DNA of 23,102 nt from JAMWZF01 sp041628615 (GTDB lineage: Bacteria; Pseudomonadota; Alphaproteobacteria; Rhodobacterales; Rhodobacteraceae): assembly GCA_041628615.1 (NCBI GenBank), contig JBFKOW010000035.1, positions 1 to 23,102 on the forward strand, in the 5' to 3' direction. Of the stretch, positions 6,008-14,448 are shown one piece after another (the first letter of the stretch is position 1; each line of letters starts with the position of its first letter). The notes beneath the pieces were generated by a model that saw only the letters and a program-made list of their open reading frames with translations, ran no database searches and had not been told where the DNA came from. A program made the translations under genes and the position numbers.

Positions 6008-9000
6008 ATGGGTCGGCAGGACGTCAGCCTCCACGACAAGTACGAACTCGACAAGACCACCGTCCTGATGAACGGGACGCAGGCGCTGGTGCGGCTGATG
6101 CTCATGCAGAAGGCCCGCGACCGCGCCGCCGGGCTGAACACCGCGGGGCTCGTCACCGGCTACCGCGGCTCGCCGCTGGGCGGGGTCGACCTGCAGATGG
6201 CGAAGGCGCGCAAGGATCTCGCGGCCAACGACATCGTGTTCCAGCCCGGGCTGAACGAGGACCTCGCCGCCACCGCGCTCTGGGGATCGCAGACCGCCGA
6301 ATTGCGGGGCGAGGGGCGCTTCGACGGGGTGTTCGGGCTCTGGTACGGCAAGGGACCCGGCGTCGACCGGTCCGGCGACGCGATGCGGCACGCGAACATG
6401 GCCGGCACCTCGCGGCACGGCGGCGTGCTGATGGCGATGGGTGATGACCACACCGGCGAAAGCTCGACCACCTGCCACCAGTCCGACTGGGCGATGGTGG
6501 ACGTCTACATGCCGGTGCTGTCGCCGGCGGGGGTGCAGGAGATCCTCGACTTCGGGCTCTACGGCTATGCGCTGTCGCGGTATTCCGGGCTCTGGGCGGG
6601 CCTGAAGCTGATGAAGGATACCGTCGAGGTCACCTCGGTGGTGGATGCCTCTCTGGACCGCATGTCCTTCGTGACGCCCGATTTCTTCGAGGTGCCGGAG
6701 GGCGGGCTGAACATCCGGCTCGGCGACCACTGGATCGCCCAGGAAGAGCGGATCATCAACCACAAGCGGTTCTCGGCCGAGGCCTTCTCCCATGCCAACC
6801 GCATCGACCGGCGGGTCTGGGGCCGGGCCGGGGCGAAGATCGGCTTCGTGGCGGCGGGCAAGAACTGGCTCGACCTCGTGCACGCGCTCGAGATCCTCGG
6901 GATCGACGCCGCCGAGGCCGAACGGCTGGGCATCACGACCTACAAGGTCGGCCAGACCTTCCCGCTCGACATGCGCGGGCTGCACGACTGGGCCGAGGGG
7001 CTCGACCTGATCGTCGTGGTCGAGGAAAAGCGCAAGCTGATCGAGGTGCAGATCAAGGAAGCGATCTTCGACGACCGCAAGGGCCGGCGCGTCTGGGGCT
7101 GGCACAAGGGCGGCGGCGCGGGATCGATGCACGGGCCGGAGCTGTTCCGCACGAGGATGGCGCTCGATCCGGTGCTGGTGGCCGAGAAGCTCGGGCAGAT
7201 CCTGATCGAGGAGGGCCGGCGTACCGACGCCATCGAGGCGGCGCTGGCGCGCATCGCCGAGACCCGGCAATCCGAGGGCGATACCGACATCGCGACCCGG
7301 TTGCCCTATTTCTGCGCCGGCTGCCCGCACAACACCTCGACCAGGGTGCCCGAGGGCAGCCGCGCCTATGCCGGCATCGGCTGTCACATCATGGCGCTGT
7401 GGATGGACCGCGAAACCAGCGGTTTCACCCACATGGGCGGCGAGGGGGCGAACTGGGTCGGCGAGGCCCCGTTCTCGACGCGCGACCACGTGTTCCAGAA
7501 CCTCGGCGACGGCACCTACAACCACTCCGGCGTGCAGGCGATCCGCTTCGCGCTGATCTCTGGCGTCAACATCACCTACAAGATCCTGTTCAACGACGCC
7601 GTGGCGATGACCGGCGGGCAGGCCAACGAGGGCGGCCTGTCGCCGGCGCAGATCGTCGCCGAACTGAAGGCGATGGGGGTGCGCGAGATCTTCGCCGTCT
7701 ACGACGAGAAGGAGGCCGCGGCGGTCGCGGACCTGCCCGCGGGCGTTCCGACCGCGACCCGCGACGAGCTTCCCGCGATCCAGGAGAAATGCCGCGGGAT
7801 CAAGGGCGTGTCGGCCATCGTTTACGTGCAGACCTGCGCCGCCGAAAAGCGCCGGAGGCGCAAGCGCGGCACGTTCCCGGATCCGGACCGGCGGGTCTTC
7901 ATCAACACCGACATCTGCGAGGGCTGCGGCGATTGCGGGGTGCAGTCGAACTGCGTCGCCATCGTCCCGGTGGACACCGAACTCGGCCGCAAGCGTGCCA
8001 TCGATCAATCCGCCTGCAACAAGGATTTCAGCTGTCTCAAGGGCTTCTGTCCCTCCTTCGTGACCGTCGAGGGGGCCGAGATCCGCAAGGAGGCCACCGC
8101 CGATATCTCCTTCGGCGACCTGCCCGAACCCGAACTGCCGGCCATCGACGGCACCTACAACGTGGTCCTCACCGGGGTCGGCGGCACCGGCGTCGTGACC
8201 ATCGGCGCCGGACTGGCGATGGCTGCTCATATCGACGGCAAGGGCGGCGCGATGATGGAAATGGCCGGCCTCGCGCAGAAGGGCGGCGCGGTGCACATCC
8301 ACGTCCGCATCGCCGACAAACCGGAGGAAATCAGCGCGATCCGCGTGGCGGTGGGCGAAGCCGATGCGCTGATCGGAGGCGATATCGTGGTGTCGGCGGG
8401 GGCAAAGACCCTCGCGCTGACCCAAACCGGGCGCACCGGCGCGGTGGTCAACAGCCACGAGATCGTCACCGGCGCGTTCACCCGCGACACCGAGTTCCGC
8501 ATCCCCGGCGCCGACCTTCAGGACGCACTGCGCCGCCGGATGGGCGACCGGCTGACCCTGCTGGACGCGTCCGAACTGGCGCGGCGGCTTCTGGGCGACA
8601 CGATCTTCAGCAACCAGCTTCTGCTCGGCGCAGCGTGGCAGCAGGGGCTGATTCCGCTGACCCGCGAGGCGCTCCTCGGGGCCGTCGAACTCAACGGCGC
8701 CGCGGTCGAACGCAACAAGCGCGCGTTCGAGATCGGCCGCTGGGCGGTGCTGCACCCGGACGAGGCGGCCCGCATCGTGGCGCCCGAGGCGCCGGCGGCG
8801 ATCCGGACCCCGGAACAGGCGGTCGCCTTCCGCGAGGCGCACCTGGCCGACTACCAGGGTCCGCGGCTGGCGCGCCGCTACCGCGCCATGGTCGAGAAGT
8901 TCGCCGATCCGGCGCTGCGCGAGGCGGTGGCGAAGGGCTACCACAAGGTGCTGGCCTACAAGGACGAATACGAGGTCGCGCGGCTGATGCTGCGCACCGA

Positions 9001-9436
9001 GGCGCAGGCGCGGACCGAGTTTTCCGGCGACCTGAAACTGACCTATCACCTCGCGCCGCCAATCCTGAGCCGCACCGGACCGGACGGCCGGCCGCGGAAA
9101 CGGGCCTTCGGGGGGGGCTTCGTGCGCCGGGTGATGCCGATCCTGGCCCGGCTCAAATACTTGCGCGGCACCCCGTTCGATCCCTTCGGCTACACCGCAG
9201 AGCGGCGGGCGGAACGGGCGCTGATCCGGGACTACGAAGCCGACCTCGCGCGGCTGCTGCAGGCCGGGACGGGCGGCGACCGGGCCGAGATCGCCCGCGC
9301 CATCGCGGAATGGCCGCTGAAGGTCCGGGGCTTCGGCCCGGTCAAGGCGCAGGCGATGGCGGAAGCGGCGAAGCGGCGGGCCGAGCTCTGGGCCGCCTTC
9401 GACGCGCCGCCAGACATGGCCCGCGCGGCGGAGTGA
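6008..9436 (+). CDS. Indolepyruvate:ferredoxin oxidoreductase, fused alpha-beta type
   Basis: The ATG at 6008 has a GGGAGG site 6 bases upstream and gives 1142 residues; an upstream in-frame ATG at 5969 lies in the promoter dyad and is rejected. The protein fuses an IorA-like half to an IorB-like half. The FCAGCPHN motif has Cys436 and Cys439. The thiamine-diphosphate motif GDG is at 500-502, with its Asn at 529 in FND. A ferredoxin-like cluster region has cysteines 637, 640, 643, 649, 670, 676 and 681. The gamma-type domain begins near 717 (GVGGTGVVT) and runs to about 900, then a C-terminal domain typical of the long bacterial form. Family members oxidatively decarboxylate aryl-2-oxoacids such as indolepyruvate to acyl-CoA while reducing ferredoxin. 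Full length, no frameshift. No ferredoxin gene is adjacent. Confidence 0.93.
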   Translation: MGRQDVSLHDKYELDKTTVLMNGTQALVRLMLMQKARDRAAGLNTAGLVTGYRGSPLGGVDLQMAKARKDLAANDIVFQPGLNEDLAATALWGSQTAELRGEGRFDGVFGLWYGKGPGVDRSGDAMRHANMAGTSRHGGVLMAMGDDHTGESSTTCHQSDWAMVDVYMPVLSPAGVQEILDFGLYGYALSRYSGLWAGLKLMKDTVEVTSVVDASLDRMSFVTPDFFEVPEGGLNIRLGDHWIAQEERIINHKRFSAEAFSHANRIDRRVWGRAGAKIGFVAAGKNWLDLVHALEILGIDAAEAERLGITTYKVGQTFPLDMRGLHDWAEGLDLIVVVEEKRKLIEVQIKEAIFDDRKGRRVWGWHKGGGAGSMHGPELFRTRMALDPVLVAEKLGQILIEEGRRTDAIEAALARIAETRQSEGDTDIATRLPYFCAGCPHNTSTRVPEGSRAYAGIGCHIMALWMDRETSGFTHMGGEGANWVGEAPFSTRDHVFQNLGDGTYNHSGVQAIRFALISGVNITYKILFNDAVAMTGGQANEGGLSPAQIVAELKAMGVREIFAVYDEKEAAAVADLPAGVPTATRDELPAIQEKCRGIKGVSAIVYVQTCAAEKRRRRKRGTFPDPDRRVFINTDICEGCGDCGVQSNCVAIVPVDTELGRKRAIDQSACNKDFSCLKGFCPSFVTVEGAEIRKEATADISFGDLPEPELPAIDGTYNVVLTGVGGTGVVTIGAGLAMAAHIDGKGGAMMEMAGLAQKGGAVHIHVRIADKPEEISAIRVAVGEADALIGGDIVVSAGAKTLALTQTGRTGAVVNSHEIVTGAFTRDTEFRIPGADLQDALRRRMGDRLTLLDASELARRLLGDTIFSNQLLLGAAWQQGLIPLTREALLGAVELNGAAVERNKRAFEIGRWAVLHPDEAARIVAPEAPAAIRTPEQAVAFREAHLADYQGPRLARRYRAMVEKFADPALREAVAKGYHKVLAYKDEYEVARLMLRTEAQARTEFSGDLKLTYHLAPPILSRTGPDGRPRKRAFGGGFVRRVMPILARLKYLRGTPFDPFGYTAERRAERALIRDYEADLARLLQAGTGGDRAEIARAIAEWPLKVRGFGPVKAQAMAEAAKRRAELWAAFDAPPDMARAAE

Positions 9437-9539
9437 CCGCGGCGATACGGTTCGGGCGACGGCGGCGATGCCGGGTTCCCTTGCTGCGCCGGTTCGACCT
9501 ATCTTGCCCGCACTTCTGATCCGCCGGATACGCTCCGCC

Positions 9540-10484
9540 ATGACCGACCGCCCCGCCTCGAACCGCCACGTCGCGCGCGACATCAGCTATGCGACATCGG
9601 CGGCGACCCGGGGCGGGCGGGCGGTGATCCGGGTAATGGAGAACGCCACCGGCCGGCTCAAGCTGATCCGGCAGGCGAAGGGCTACGACGAGGAAGTGGC
9701 GCGGGGCCGCGACTTCTGGGAGGTCATCACCGACCGTTACGGCATCTCGCTCGAGGTCATCGGCGGCAGCCTGGAGGCGATCCCGGCCGAGGGGCCGCTG
9801 GTGGTGGTGGCCAATCACCCCTACGGCATCCTCGACGGGCTGATGATGGGCCGGATCCTGTCCGAACGCCGGGGCGGGCAGTTCCGCATCCTCGCCAACC
9901 ACGTGTTCCGCCGCTCGCCCGACCTGCAACGGGTGATCCTGCCGATCTCGTTCGACGAGACCAAGGAGGCGGCGAAGGCGAATCTCGAGACCCGGACCGA
10001 GGCGCTGTCCTACCTCGCCGCCGGCGGCGCGGTGGGGGTGTTTCCGGGCGGCACCGTGTCCACAGCCGACCGGCCCTTCGGGGCGGCGCTCGATCCGAAA
10101 TGGCGCAACTTCACCGCCAAGATGGTCGCCCGGTCCGAGGCGACGGTGGTGCCGCTGTTCTTCGAGGGCACCAACAGCCGCCTGTTCCAGTTGGCCAGCC
10201 ACCTGCATGTGACGCTGCGGATGGGCATGCTGATCCGCGAGTTCCGGCGGCGCGCCGGCACCCCGGTCCGGGTGGTGGTGGGCGGTCCGATCCCGCGCTG
10301 CGACCTCGATGCGCGGCGGTCCGATCCCACGCGACTCATGGCCTTTCTGCGCGAACGGACCTATGCCCTGAGTCCGATGCCCCTGCCGCTCGACCGGCTG
10401 GGACGCGAATTCGAGACCCGGTACCAGGGACGGGACGGGACCGAGAACGGAGACAACGGACGTGGCGGTCGGAATATTCGATAG
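9540..10484 (+). CDS. Lysophospholipid acyltransferase family protein (PlsC-like, COG3176-like)
   Basis: I choose the ATG at 9540 (MTDRPASNRHVARDI, 314 residues); the open frame begins 24 codons earlier without support. The acyltransferase core shows VVVANHPYGILDG with His93 and Asp99, a His-X5-Asp version of the usual HX4D catalytic motif, and FPGGTVS (168-174), the counterpart of FPEGTRS in PlsC. This variant is seen in 'putative hemolysin'-type acyltransferases. It should transfer a fatty acyl group to a lysolipid or related acceptor at the inner membrane; the exact acceptor cannot be read. It has no clear transmembrane helix. The stop lies inside murI, so the two are translated from overlapping frames. 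Confidence 0.88.
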   Translation: MTDRPASNRHVARDISYATSAATRGGRAVIRVMENATGRLKLIRQAKGYDEEVARGRDFWEVITDRYGISLEVIGGSLEAIPAEGPLVVVANHPYGILDGLMMGRILSERRGGQFRILANHVFRRSPDLQRVILPISFDETKEAAKANLETRTEALSYLAAGGAVGVFPGGTVSTADRPFGAALDPKWRNFTAKMVARSEATVVPLFFEGTNSRLFQLASHLHVTLRMGMLIREFRRRAGTPVRVVVGGPIPRCDLDARRSDPTRLMAFLRERTYALSPMPLPLDRLGREFETRYQGRDGTENGDNGRGGRNIR

Positions 10485-11274
10485 CGGGCTGGGCGGGCTC
10501 ACGGTGCTCGAGGCGGTGCAGAAGCGCCTGCCGGACCAGCCTTTCCTCTATTTCGCGGACAGCGCCCACGCCCCCTACGGCGTGCGCACGGCGGACGATG
10601 TCTACCGCCTGACCACGGCGGCGGTGCAGAAGCTGTTCGACCGGGGCTGCAAGCTCGTGATCCTGGCCTGCAACACCGCCTCGGCGGCGGCGCTGCGCCG
10701 GATGCAGGAGGGCTGGGTTCCCAACGACCGGCGGGTGCTGGGCGTCTTCGTGCCGCTGATCGAGGCGCTGACCGAACGCAACTGGGGCGACAATTCCCCG
10801 CCGCGCGAGGTCGCGGTGAAGCACGTCGCGCTGTTCGCCACCCCGGCCACCGTCGCCTCGCGCGCGTTCCAGCGGGAACTGGCCTTCCGCGCCATCGGCG
10901 TCGACGTGGAGGCCCAGGCCTGCGGCGGCGTGGTGGACGCGATCGAGGAGGGTGACATGATCCTCGCCGACGCGCTGGTGCGATCCCACGTGGACGCACT
11001 CAAGCGGAAGATGCCGAGCCCCGACGCCGCCGTGCTGGGCTGCACCCATTACCCGTTGATGGAAAAGGAATTCCAGGACGCTCTTGGTCCGGACGTGCGG
11101 GTCTTCAGCCAGGGCAGCATCGTCGCCGAGAGCCTTGCCGACTACCTGACCCGGCGGCCGGAGATGGCCGGGGACGGCGCTCCGGGCGGCTATCTCACCA
11201 CCGGCGACCCGGCCCGGGTGTCGGCCCGCGCGACCCAGTTCCTGCGACGCAAGATCACCTTCGAGGCGGCCTGA
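10462..11274 (+). CDS. murI: Glutamate racemase
   Basis: The 270-residue protein converts L- to D-glutamate for peptidoglycan precursor synthesis in the cytosol. The signature is complete: GIFDSGLGGLTVL (4-16, with Asp7 and Ser8), the first catalytic cysteine in LACNTASAAALR (Cys70), and the second in LGCTHYPLM (Cys194, followed by His196). Translation starts at a GTG (10462-10464), with CGGAGA about 9 bases upstream. The first 23 bases overlap the acyltransferase gene, suggesting translational coupling. A longer than usual loop around 103-118 (TERNWGDNSPPREVAV) is common in alphaproteobacterial members. Confidence 0.96.
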   Translation: MAVGIFDSGLGGLTVLEAVQKRLPDQPFLYFADSAHAPYGVRTADDVYRLTTAAVQKLFDRGCKLVILACNTASAAALRRMQEGWVPNDRRVLGVFVPLIEALTERNWGDNSPPREVAVKHVALFATPATVASRAFQRELAFRAIGVDVEAQACGGVVDAIEEGDMILADALVRSHVDALKRKMPSPDAAVLGCTHYPLMEKEFQDALGPDVRVFSQGSIVAESLADYLTRRPEMAGDGAPGGYLTTGDPARVSARATQFLRRKITFEAA

Positions 11275-11291
11275 GCGCCGTTTTGGTCGCA

Positions 11292-11320
11292 TTGCGGCGC
11301 GGCGCCCGGCGGCCTAGATC
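11292..11320 (+). promoter_or_regulatory. Candidate argC promoter
   Basis: In the 70 bases between murI and argC, TTGCGG (11292-11297) and TAGATC (11315-11320) are 17 bases apart. Transcription would start about 18 bases before the argC ATG. The -10 resembles that of the bolA promoter in this window. Confidence 0.35.
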
Positions 11321-11344
11321 CCACCCCAGACAAAGAGAACCGGC

Positions 11345-12373
11345 ATGACCACATCCGTCGCCATCCTGGGCGCCTCCGGCTATACCGGCGCCGAACTCGT
11401 CCGGCTGATCGCCACCCATCCGGGGATGCGCGTCGCCGCGCTGTCGGGCCATTCCAAGGCCGGAATGGCGATGGCCGAGGTGTTCCCGTTCCTGCGCCAT
11501 CTCGACCTGCCGGCGCTGACCACGATCGAGGAGATGTCCTTCGACGACGTCGATCTCGTGTTCTGCGCGCTGCCGCACGCCACGTCTCAGCAGGTTATCA
11601 AGGGGTTGCCGACCAATCTTAAAGTCGTGGACCTGAGCGCCGATTTCCGGCTGCGGGATCCGGCCGCCTACCAGAAATGGTATGGCAAGCCGCACGCCGC
11701 GCCGGAATTGCAGCGCGAGGCGGTCTATGGCCTGACCGAGTTCTATCGCGACGAGATCCGCGCCGCGCGGCTGGTCGCCGGCACCGGCTGCAACGCCGCG
11801 ACCGGGCAGTTCATCCTGCGCCCGCTGGTGGCGGCGGGGGTGATCGACCTCGACGACATCGTCCTCGACCTCAAGTGCGGGGTCAGCGGTGCGGGCCGGT
11901 CGCTGAAGGAAAACCTGCTCCATGCCGAGCTGTCCGAGGGGGCGCATCCCTATTCCGTCGGCGGCGTGCACCGGCACCTGGGCGAGTTCGATCAGGAGCT
12001 GAGCCTGGAGGCGGGCCGCGAGGTGCGCATCCAGTTCACCCCGCACCTGATCCCGGCAAACCGCGGCATCCTTGCCACCGCCTACGTGAAGGGTGACCCG
12101 CAAACCATTCTGGATACGCTGGAAAAGCGATATGCGGACGAGCCCTTCATCGAGGTCCTTCCGGCCGGCGAGGTGCCCTCGATCCGCCATGTCCGGGGTT
12201 CCAACTTCTGCCATATCGGGGTCGTAGGCGACCGGATCCCGGGCCGGACCATCGTCGTCGCCGCGGTCGACAACCTGACCAAGGGGTCGAGCGGGCAGGC
12301 GATCCAGAACGCCAACCTGATGCTGGGGCTGGACGAGACCGCCGGTCTCATGCTCGCTCCGGTCTTCCCGTGA
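11345..12373 (+). CDS. argC: N-acetyl-gamma-glutamyl-phosphate reductase
   Basis: The 342-residue enzyme reduces N-acetyl-glutamyl phosphate to the semialdehyde with NADPH, the third step of arginine synthesis. GASGYTGAEL (9-18) is the nucleotide-binding loop. The catalytic cysteine is Cys149 in VAGTGCNAATGQ. HPYSVGGVHRHLGEFDQEL near 201-220 carries the conserved His/Glu region, and GSSGQAIQNANLMLG near the end closes the active site. The residues around the cysteine read GTGCNAAT instead of the textbook PGCYPT; the rest is canonical, so I take it as a lineage variant. AGAGAAC lies just before the ATG. Confidence 0.97.
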   Translation: MTTSVAILGASGYTGAELVRLIATHPGMRVAALSGHSKAGMAMAEVFPFLRHLDLPALTTIEEMSFDDVDLVFCALPHATSQQVIKGLPTNLKVVDLSADFRLRDPAAYQKWYGKPHAAPELQREAVYGLTEFYRDEIRAARLVAGTGCNAATGQFILRPLVAAGVIDLDDIVLDLKCGVSGAGRSLKENLLHAELSEGAHPYSVGGVHRHLGEFDQELSLEAGREVRIQFTPHLIPANRGILATAYVKGDPQTILDTLEKRYADEPFIEVLPAGEVPSIRHVRGSNFCHIGVVGDRIPGRTIVVAAVDNLTKGSSGQAIQNANLMLGLDETAGLMLAPVFP

Positions 12374-12402
12374 GGGCCCGCCTTGTTCGTGAGTGAGAGA
12401 CC

Positions 12403-12873
12403 ATGAAGACGCTAAAGAAACGCCGCCGGATTCAGGTCATCGTCGTCACACTGGCGGCATTGGCGGTCTCCACTGCCCTGATCGGCTACGCGATGCGGGA
12501 CGGGATCAGCTTCTTCCGCTCGCCCTCCGAGGTGGTCGAGGCGCCGCCGCCGCCGACCGAACTGTTCCGCATCGGCGGGCTGGTGGAGGAGGGGTCGCTG
12601 GTGCGCGGCCAGGGCGAGGCGATCACCTTCCGCGTCACCGACGGCGGCACCGAGGTTCCGGTCACCTATACCGGCATCCTGCCCGACCTGTTCGAGGAGG
12701 GACAGGGCGTCGTCGCGCAGGGCCGTTACGTCGACGGCACCTTCGAGGCGGTCGAGATCCTCGCCCGGCACGACGAGACCTACATGCCCGCCGAGGTAGT
12801 CGACATCCTGAAGGAACAGGGCGTCTACCGCGATCCGGCGGACGCAACGGACGGTCCTCCCGTCACCAATTAA
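12403..12873 (+). CDS. ccmE: Cytochrome c maturation heme chaperone CcmE
   Basis: The 156-residue protein is a periplasmic heme chaperone anchored by one N-terminal helix. A basic start (KKRRR) is followed by a hydrophobic segment at about 11-30. The OB-fold domain spans about 52-128, and the heme-binding motif HDETY has His123, which binds the heme vinyl group covalently, and Tyr127. It receives heme from CcmC and passes it to CcmF/CcmH for attachment to apocytochromes. ccmF and ccmH are downstream but separated by a three-gene lysis cassette. It lies 29 bp after argC, so it may be co-transcribed with it. Confidence 0.97.
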   Translation: MKTLKKRRRIQVIVVTLAALAVSTALIGYAMRDGISFFRSPSEVVEAPPPPTELFRIGGLVEEGSLVRGQGEAITFRVTDGGTEVPVTYTGILPDLFEEGQGVVAQGRYVDGTFEAVEILARHDETYMPAEVVDILKEQGVYRDPADATDGPPVTN

Positions 12874-12921
12874 CCTTTTGGGCAGAGGGTCCGGCCCCGC
12901 AAGCAGCGCGGGGGAGCACCC

Positions 12922-13539
12922 ATGTCCGGACAGACCGTCACCGATATCGCCAGCGCGATCATCGCCCGCGAGGGCGGCTACGTGAACGACCCCGACGATC
13001 CCGGCGGGGCGACGAAATACGGCGTCACGATCCACACCATGCGGCGGCTGGGCCTTGATCTCGACGGCGACGGGCGGGTGTCGGAGGCCGATGTCCGCCG
13101 CCTGACCCGCCGGCAGGCCCGCGACATCTTCGTGCGCCACTACTTCGAGGGGCCGCGGATCGACAAGCTGCCCGAGATCCTGCACGCCACCGTCTTCGAC
13201 ATGTACGTGAACGCCGGGGCGAATGCGGTGAAGATCCTGCAACGGCTGATGCGCGACATGCGAATCGACGTGGCCGTGGACGGGGTGATCGGCCCCCAGA
13301 CCATCGCCGCCGCCCGCGAGGCCGCGGAAGCCGCGCCGCACCACATCGCCGACGCCTACGGGATCGCCCGGCGCAACTATTACTACGACCTCGCCGACCG
13401 GCGTCCGGCATCGCGCAAGTACGCCCGCCGGCGCGACGGCGGCAAGGGTGGCTGGATCCGCCGTGCCGAAGAGTTCATCGACCCGAAATACCACCTGACG
13501 GAGGCCGAGCACCGCGCCCGGACCGCGGCATGGGGCTGA
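12922..13539 (+). CDS. GH108-type muramidase, probable GTA/prophage endolysin
   Basis: The 205-residue protein carries the glycoside hydrolase 108 signature EGGYVNDPDDPGGATKYGVT (17-36), with Glu17 as the probable catalytic acid. A peptidoglycan-binding domain of the type found with GH108 follows (about 90-185, including DMYVNAGANAVKILQRL and DGVIGPQTIAAA). Such enzymes cut the glycan backbone. There is no signal peptide, so it would need the adjacent holin to reach the wall. GCGGGGGAG lies 6 bases before the ATG. The stop overlaps the holin start by 10 bp. In Rhodobacter capsulatus a holin-endolysin pair outside the main GTA cluster releases GTA particles by lysis; this pair matches that type by family. 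Confidence 0.9.
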   Translation: MSGQTVTDIASAIIAREGGYVNDPDDPGGATKYGVTIHTMRRLGLDLDGDGRVSEADVRRLTRRQARDIFVRHYFEGPRIDKLPEILHATVFDMYVNAGANAVKILQRLMRDMRIDVAVDGVIGPQTIAAAREAAEAAPHHIADAYGIARRNYYYDLADRRPASRKYARRRDGGKGGWIRRAEEFIDPKYHLTEAEHRARTAAWG

Positions 13540-14129
13540 TCGGCGAATTCCTGGCGATGCTGTTCGGCGGCGGCCGCAACGTCGTCCGCGAGACCGCCGA
13601 GGTGTTCCGCGAGAACGCCGAAGCCGGCGCCGCCCGCGACACCGCCGTCAAGCAGGCGACGCTGGCCCAGTTCGCGGCCGAGTTCCAGCATCCGCGCCAG
13701 GGCGTCTTCGACCGCGTCGTCGATGGGCTCAACCGGCTGCCGCGGCCGATGCTCGCCTTCGGCACCATCGGCCTGATGGTCGCGGCGATGGTCGACCCGA
13801 TCTGGTTCGCCGCCCGGATGCAGGGCATCGCGCTGGTGCCGGAACCGATGTGGTGGCTCATGGGCGCGATCGTCAGCTTCTATTTCGGCGCCCGCCACCA
13901 GGCCAAGGGCCAGGAATTCCAGCGCTCCATCGCCGAGACGATGGCGCGCGCCGGCGAGGTCACCTCCAACATCCGGGCGCTTGGCGCGCTCAGCGCCGGG
14001 GCCGGTCTCGGTGCCGACTCCGATGCCGATGCCGAGGGCGCGCCGGGCCTGTCCGACGGCAGTTCCGATCCCGAACCGGCGCGGTCCGCCCCGAACCCTG
14101 CGCTCGATGCCTGGAGGGCGGCGCAATGA
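13530..14129 (+). CDS. Holin family protein (GTA_holin_3TM type)
   Basis: The 199-residue protein has a short hydrophobic N-terminus (1-14), a soluble helical part (15-70), and two clear membrane segments: about 74-95 (FGTIGLMVAAMVDPIWFAA) and about 107-121 (WWLMGAIVSFYFG). A cytosolic tail ends in a low-complexity Asp/Ala/Ser/Pro region. This layout fits the three-membrane-segment holin family named for release of gene transfer agents. It would form pores letting the upstream muramidase reach the peptidoglycan. Its ATG lies within the muramidase gene (10-bp overlap), and its TGA overlaps the next gene's ATG, so all three are translationally coupled. Confidence 0.85.
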   Translation: MGLIGEFLAMLFGGGRNVVRETAEVFRENAEAGAARDTAVKQATLAQFAAEFQHPRQGVFDRVVDGLNRLPRPMLAFGTIGLMVAAMVDPIWFAARMQGIALVPEPMWWLMGAIVSFYFGARHQAKGQEFQRSIAETMARAGEVTSNIRALGALSAGAGLGADSDADAEGAPGLSDGSSDPEPARSAPNPALDAWRAAQ

Positions 14130-14347
14130 CGGAAGAGCGGTTCATCCGGCTCGAGGCGCGGCTGCACGCGCTGGAGACCCGGTCGGCGGTGGAGGATGTC
14201 CACCGCAGCAACGTCGAGAAGCGGCTGAGTTCCATCGAGGACATCCTCAAGTGGCTGGTCCGGCTGGTGATCGGCGCGCTGATCCTCGCCGCCATCGCCT
14301 ATGCGCTGAAGGGCGGGTTCGGAGAGTTCCCGGCACAGGTCCGCTAG
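14126..14347 (+). CDS. Small XhlA-like coiled-coil/membrane protein of the lysis cassette
   Basis: The ATG overlaps the holin TGA (ATGA), giving 73 residues starting MTEERFIRLEARLHALE. Residues 2-42 form a heptad-like amphipathic helix, and 43-61 (WLVRLVIGALILAAIAYAL) is a single membrane helix. This is the layout of XhlA-like proteins, which accompany holins and endolysins in phages. A spanin-like or holin-modulating role is an inference. It has no other recognisable domain. The gap to ccmF is 101 bases, with no gene. Confidence 0.8.
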   Translation: MTEERFIRLEARLHALETRSAVEDVHRSNVEKRLSSIEDILKWLVRLVIGALILAAIAYALKGGFGEFPAQVR

Positions 14348-14448
14348 GACCGCAGGCCACGGCCGCCGCGGGGCCGGTGCGACGACTCGTCCCGCCGATC
14401 ACCTGAATTCGAGTTCCCTCGCCGCCGGACGCGCCCTATTTCTGGGGC

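Noticed and set aside
5984..9583. 1199-codon open frame antisense to the indolepyruvate oxidoreductase
   Set aside because: Arises from high GC3 in the real gene; product is low-complexity His/Arg/Asp/Gly-rich with no domain, and the sense strand has full motifs.
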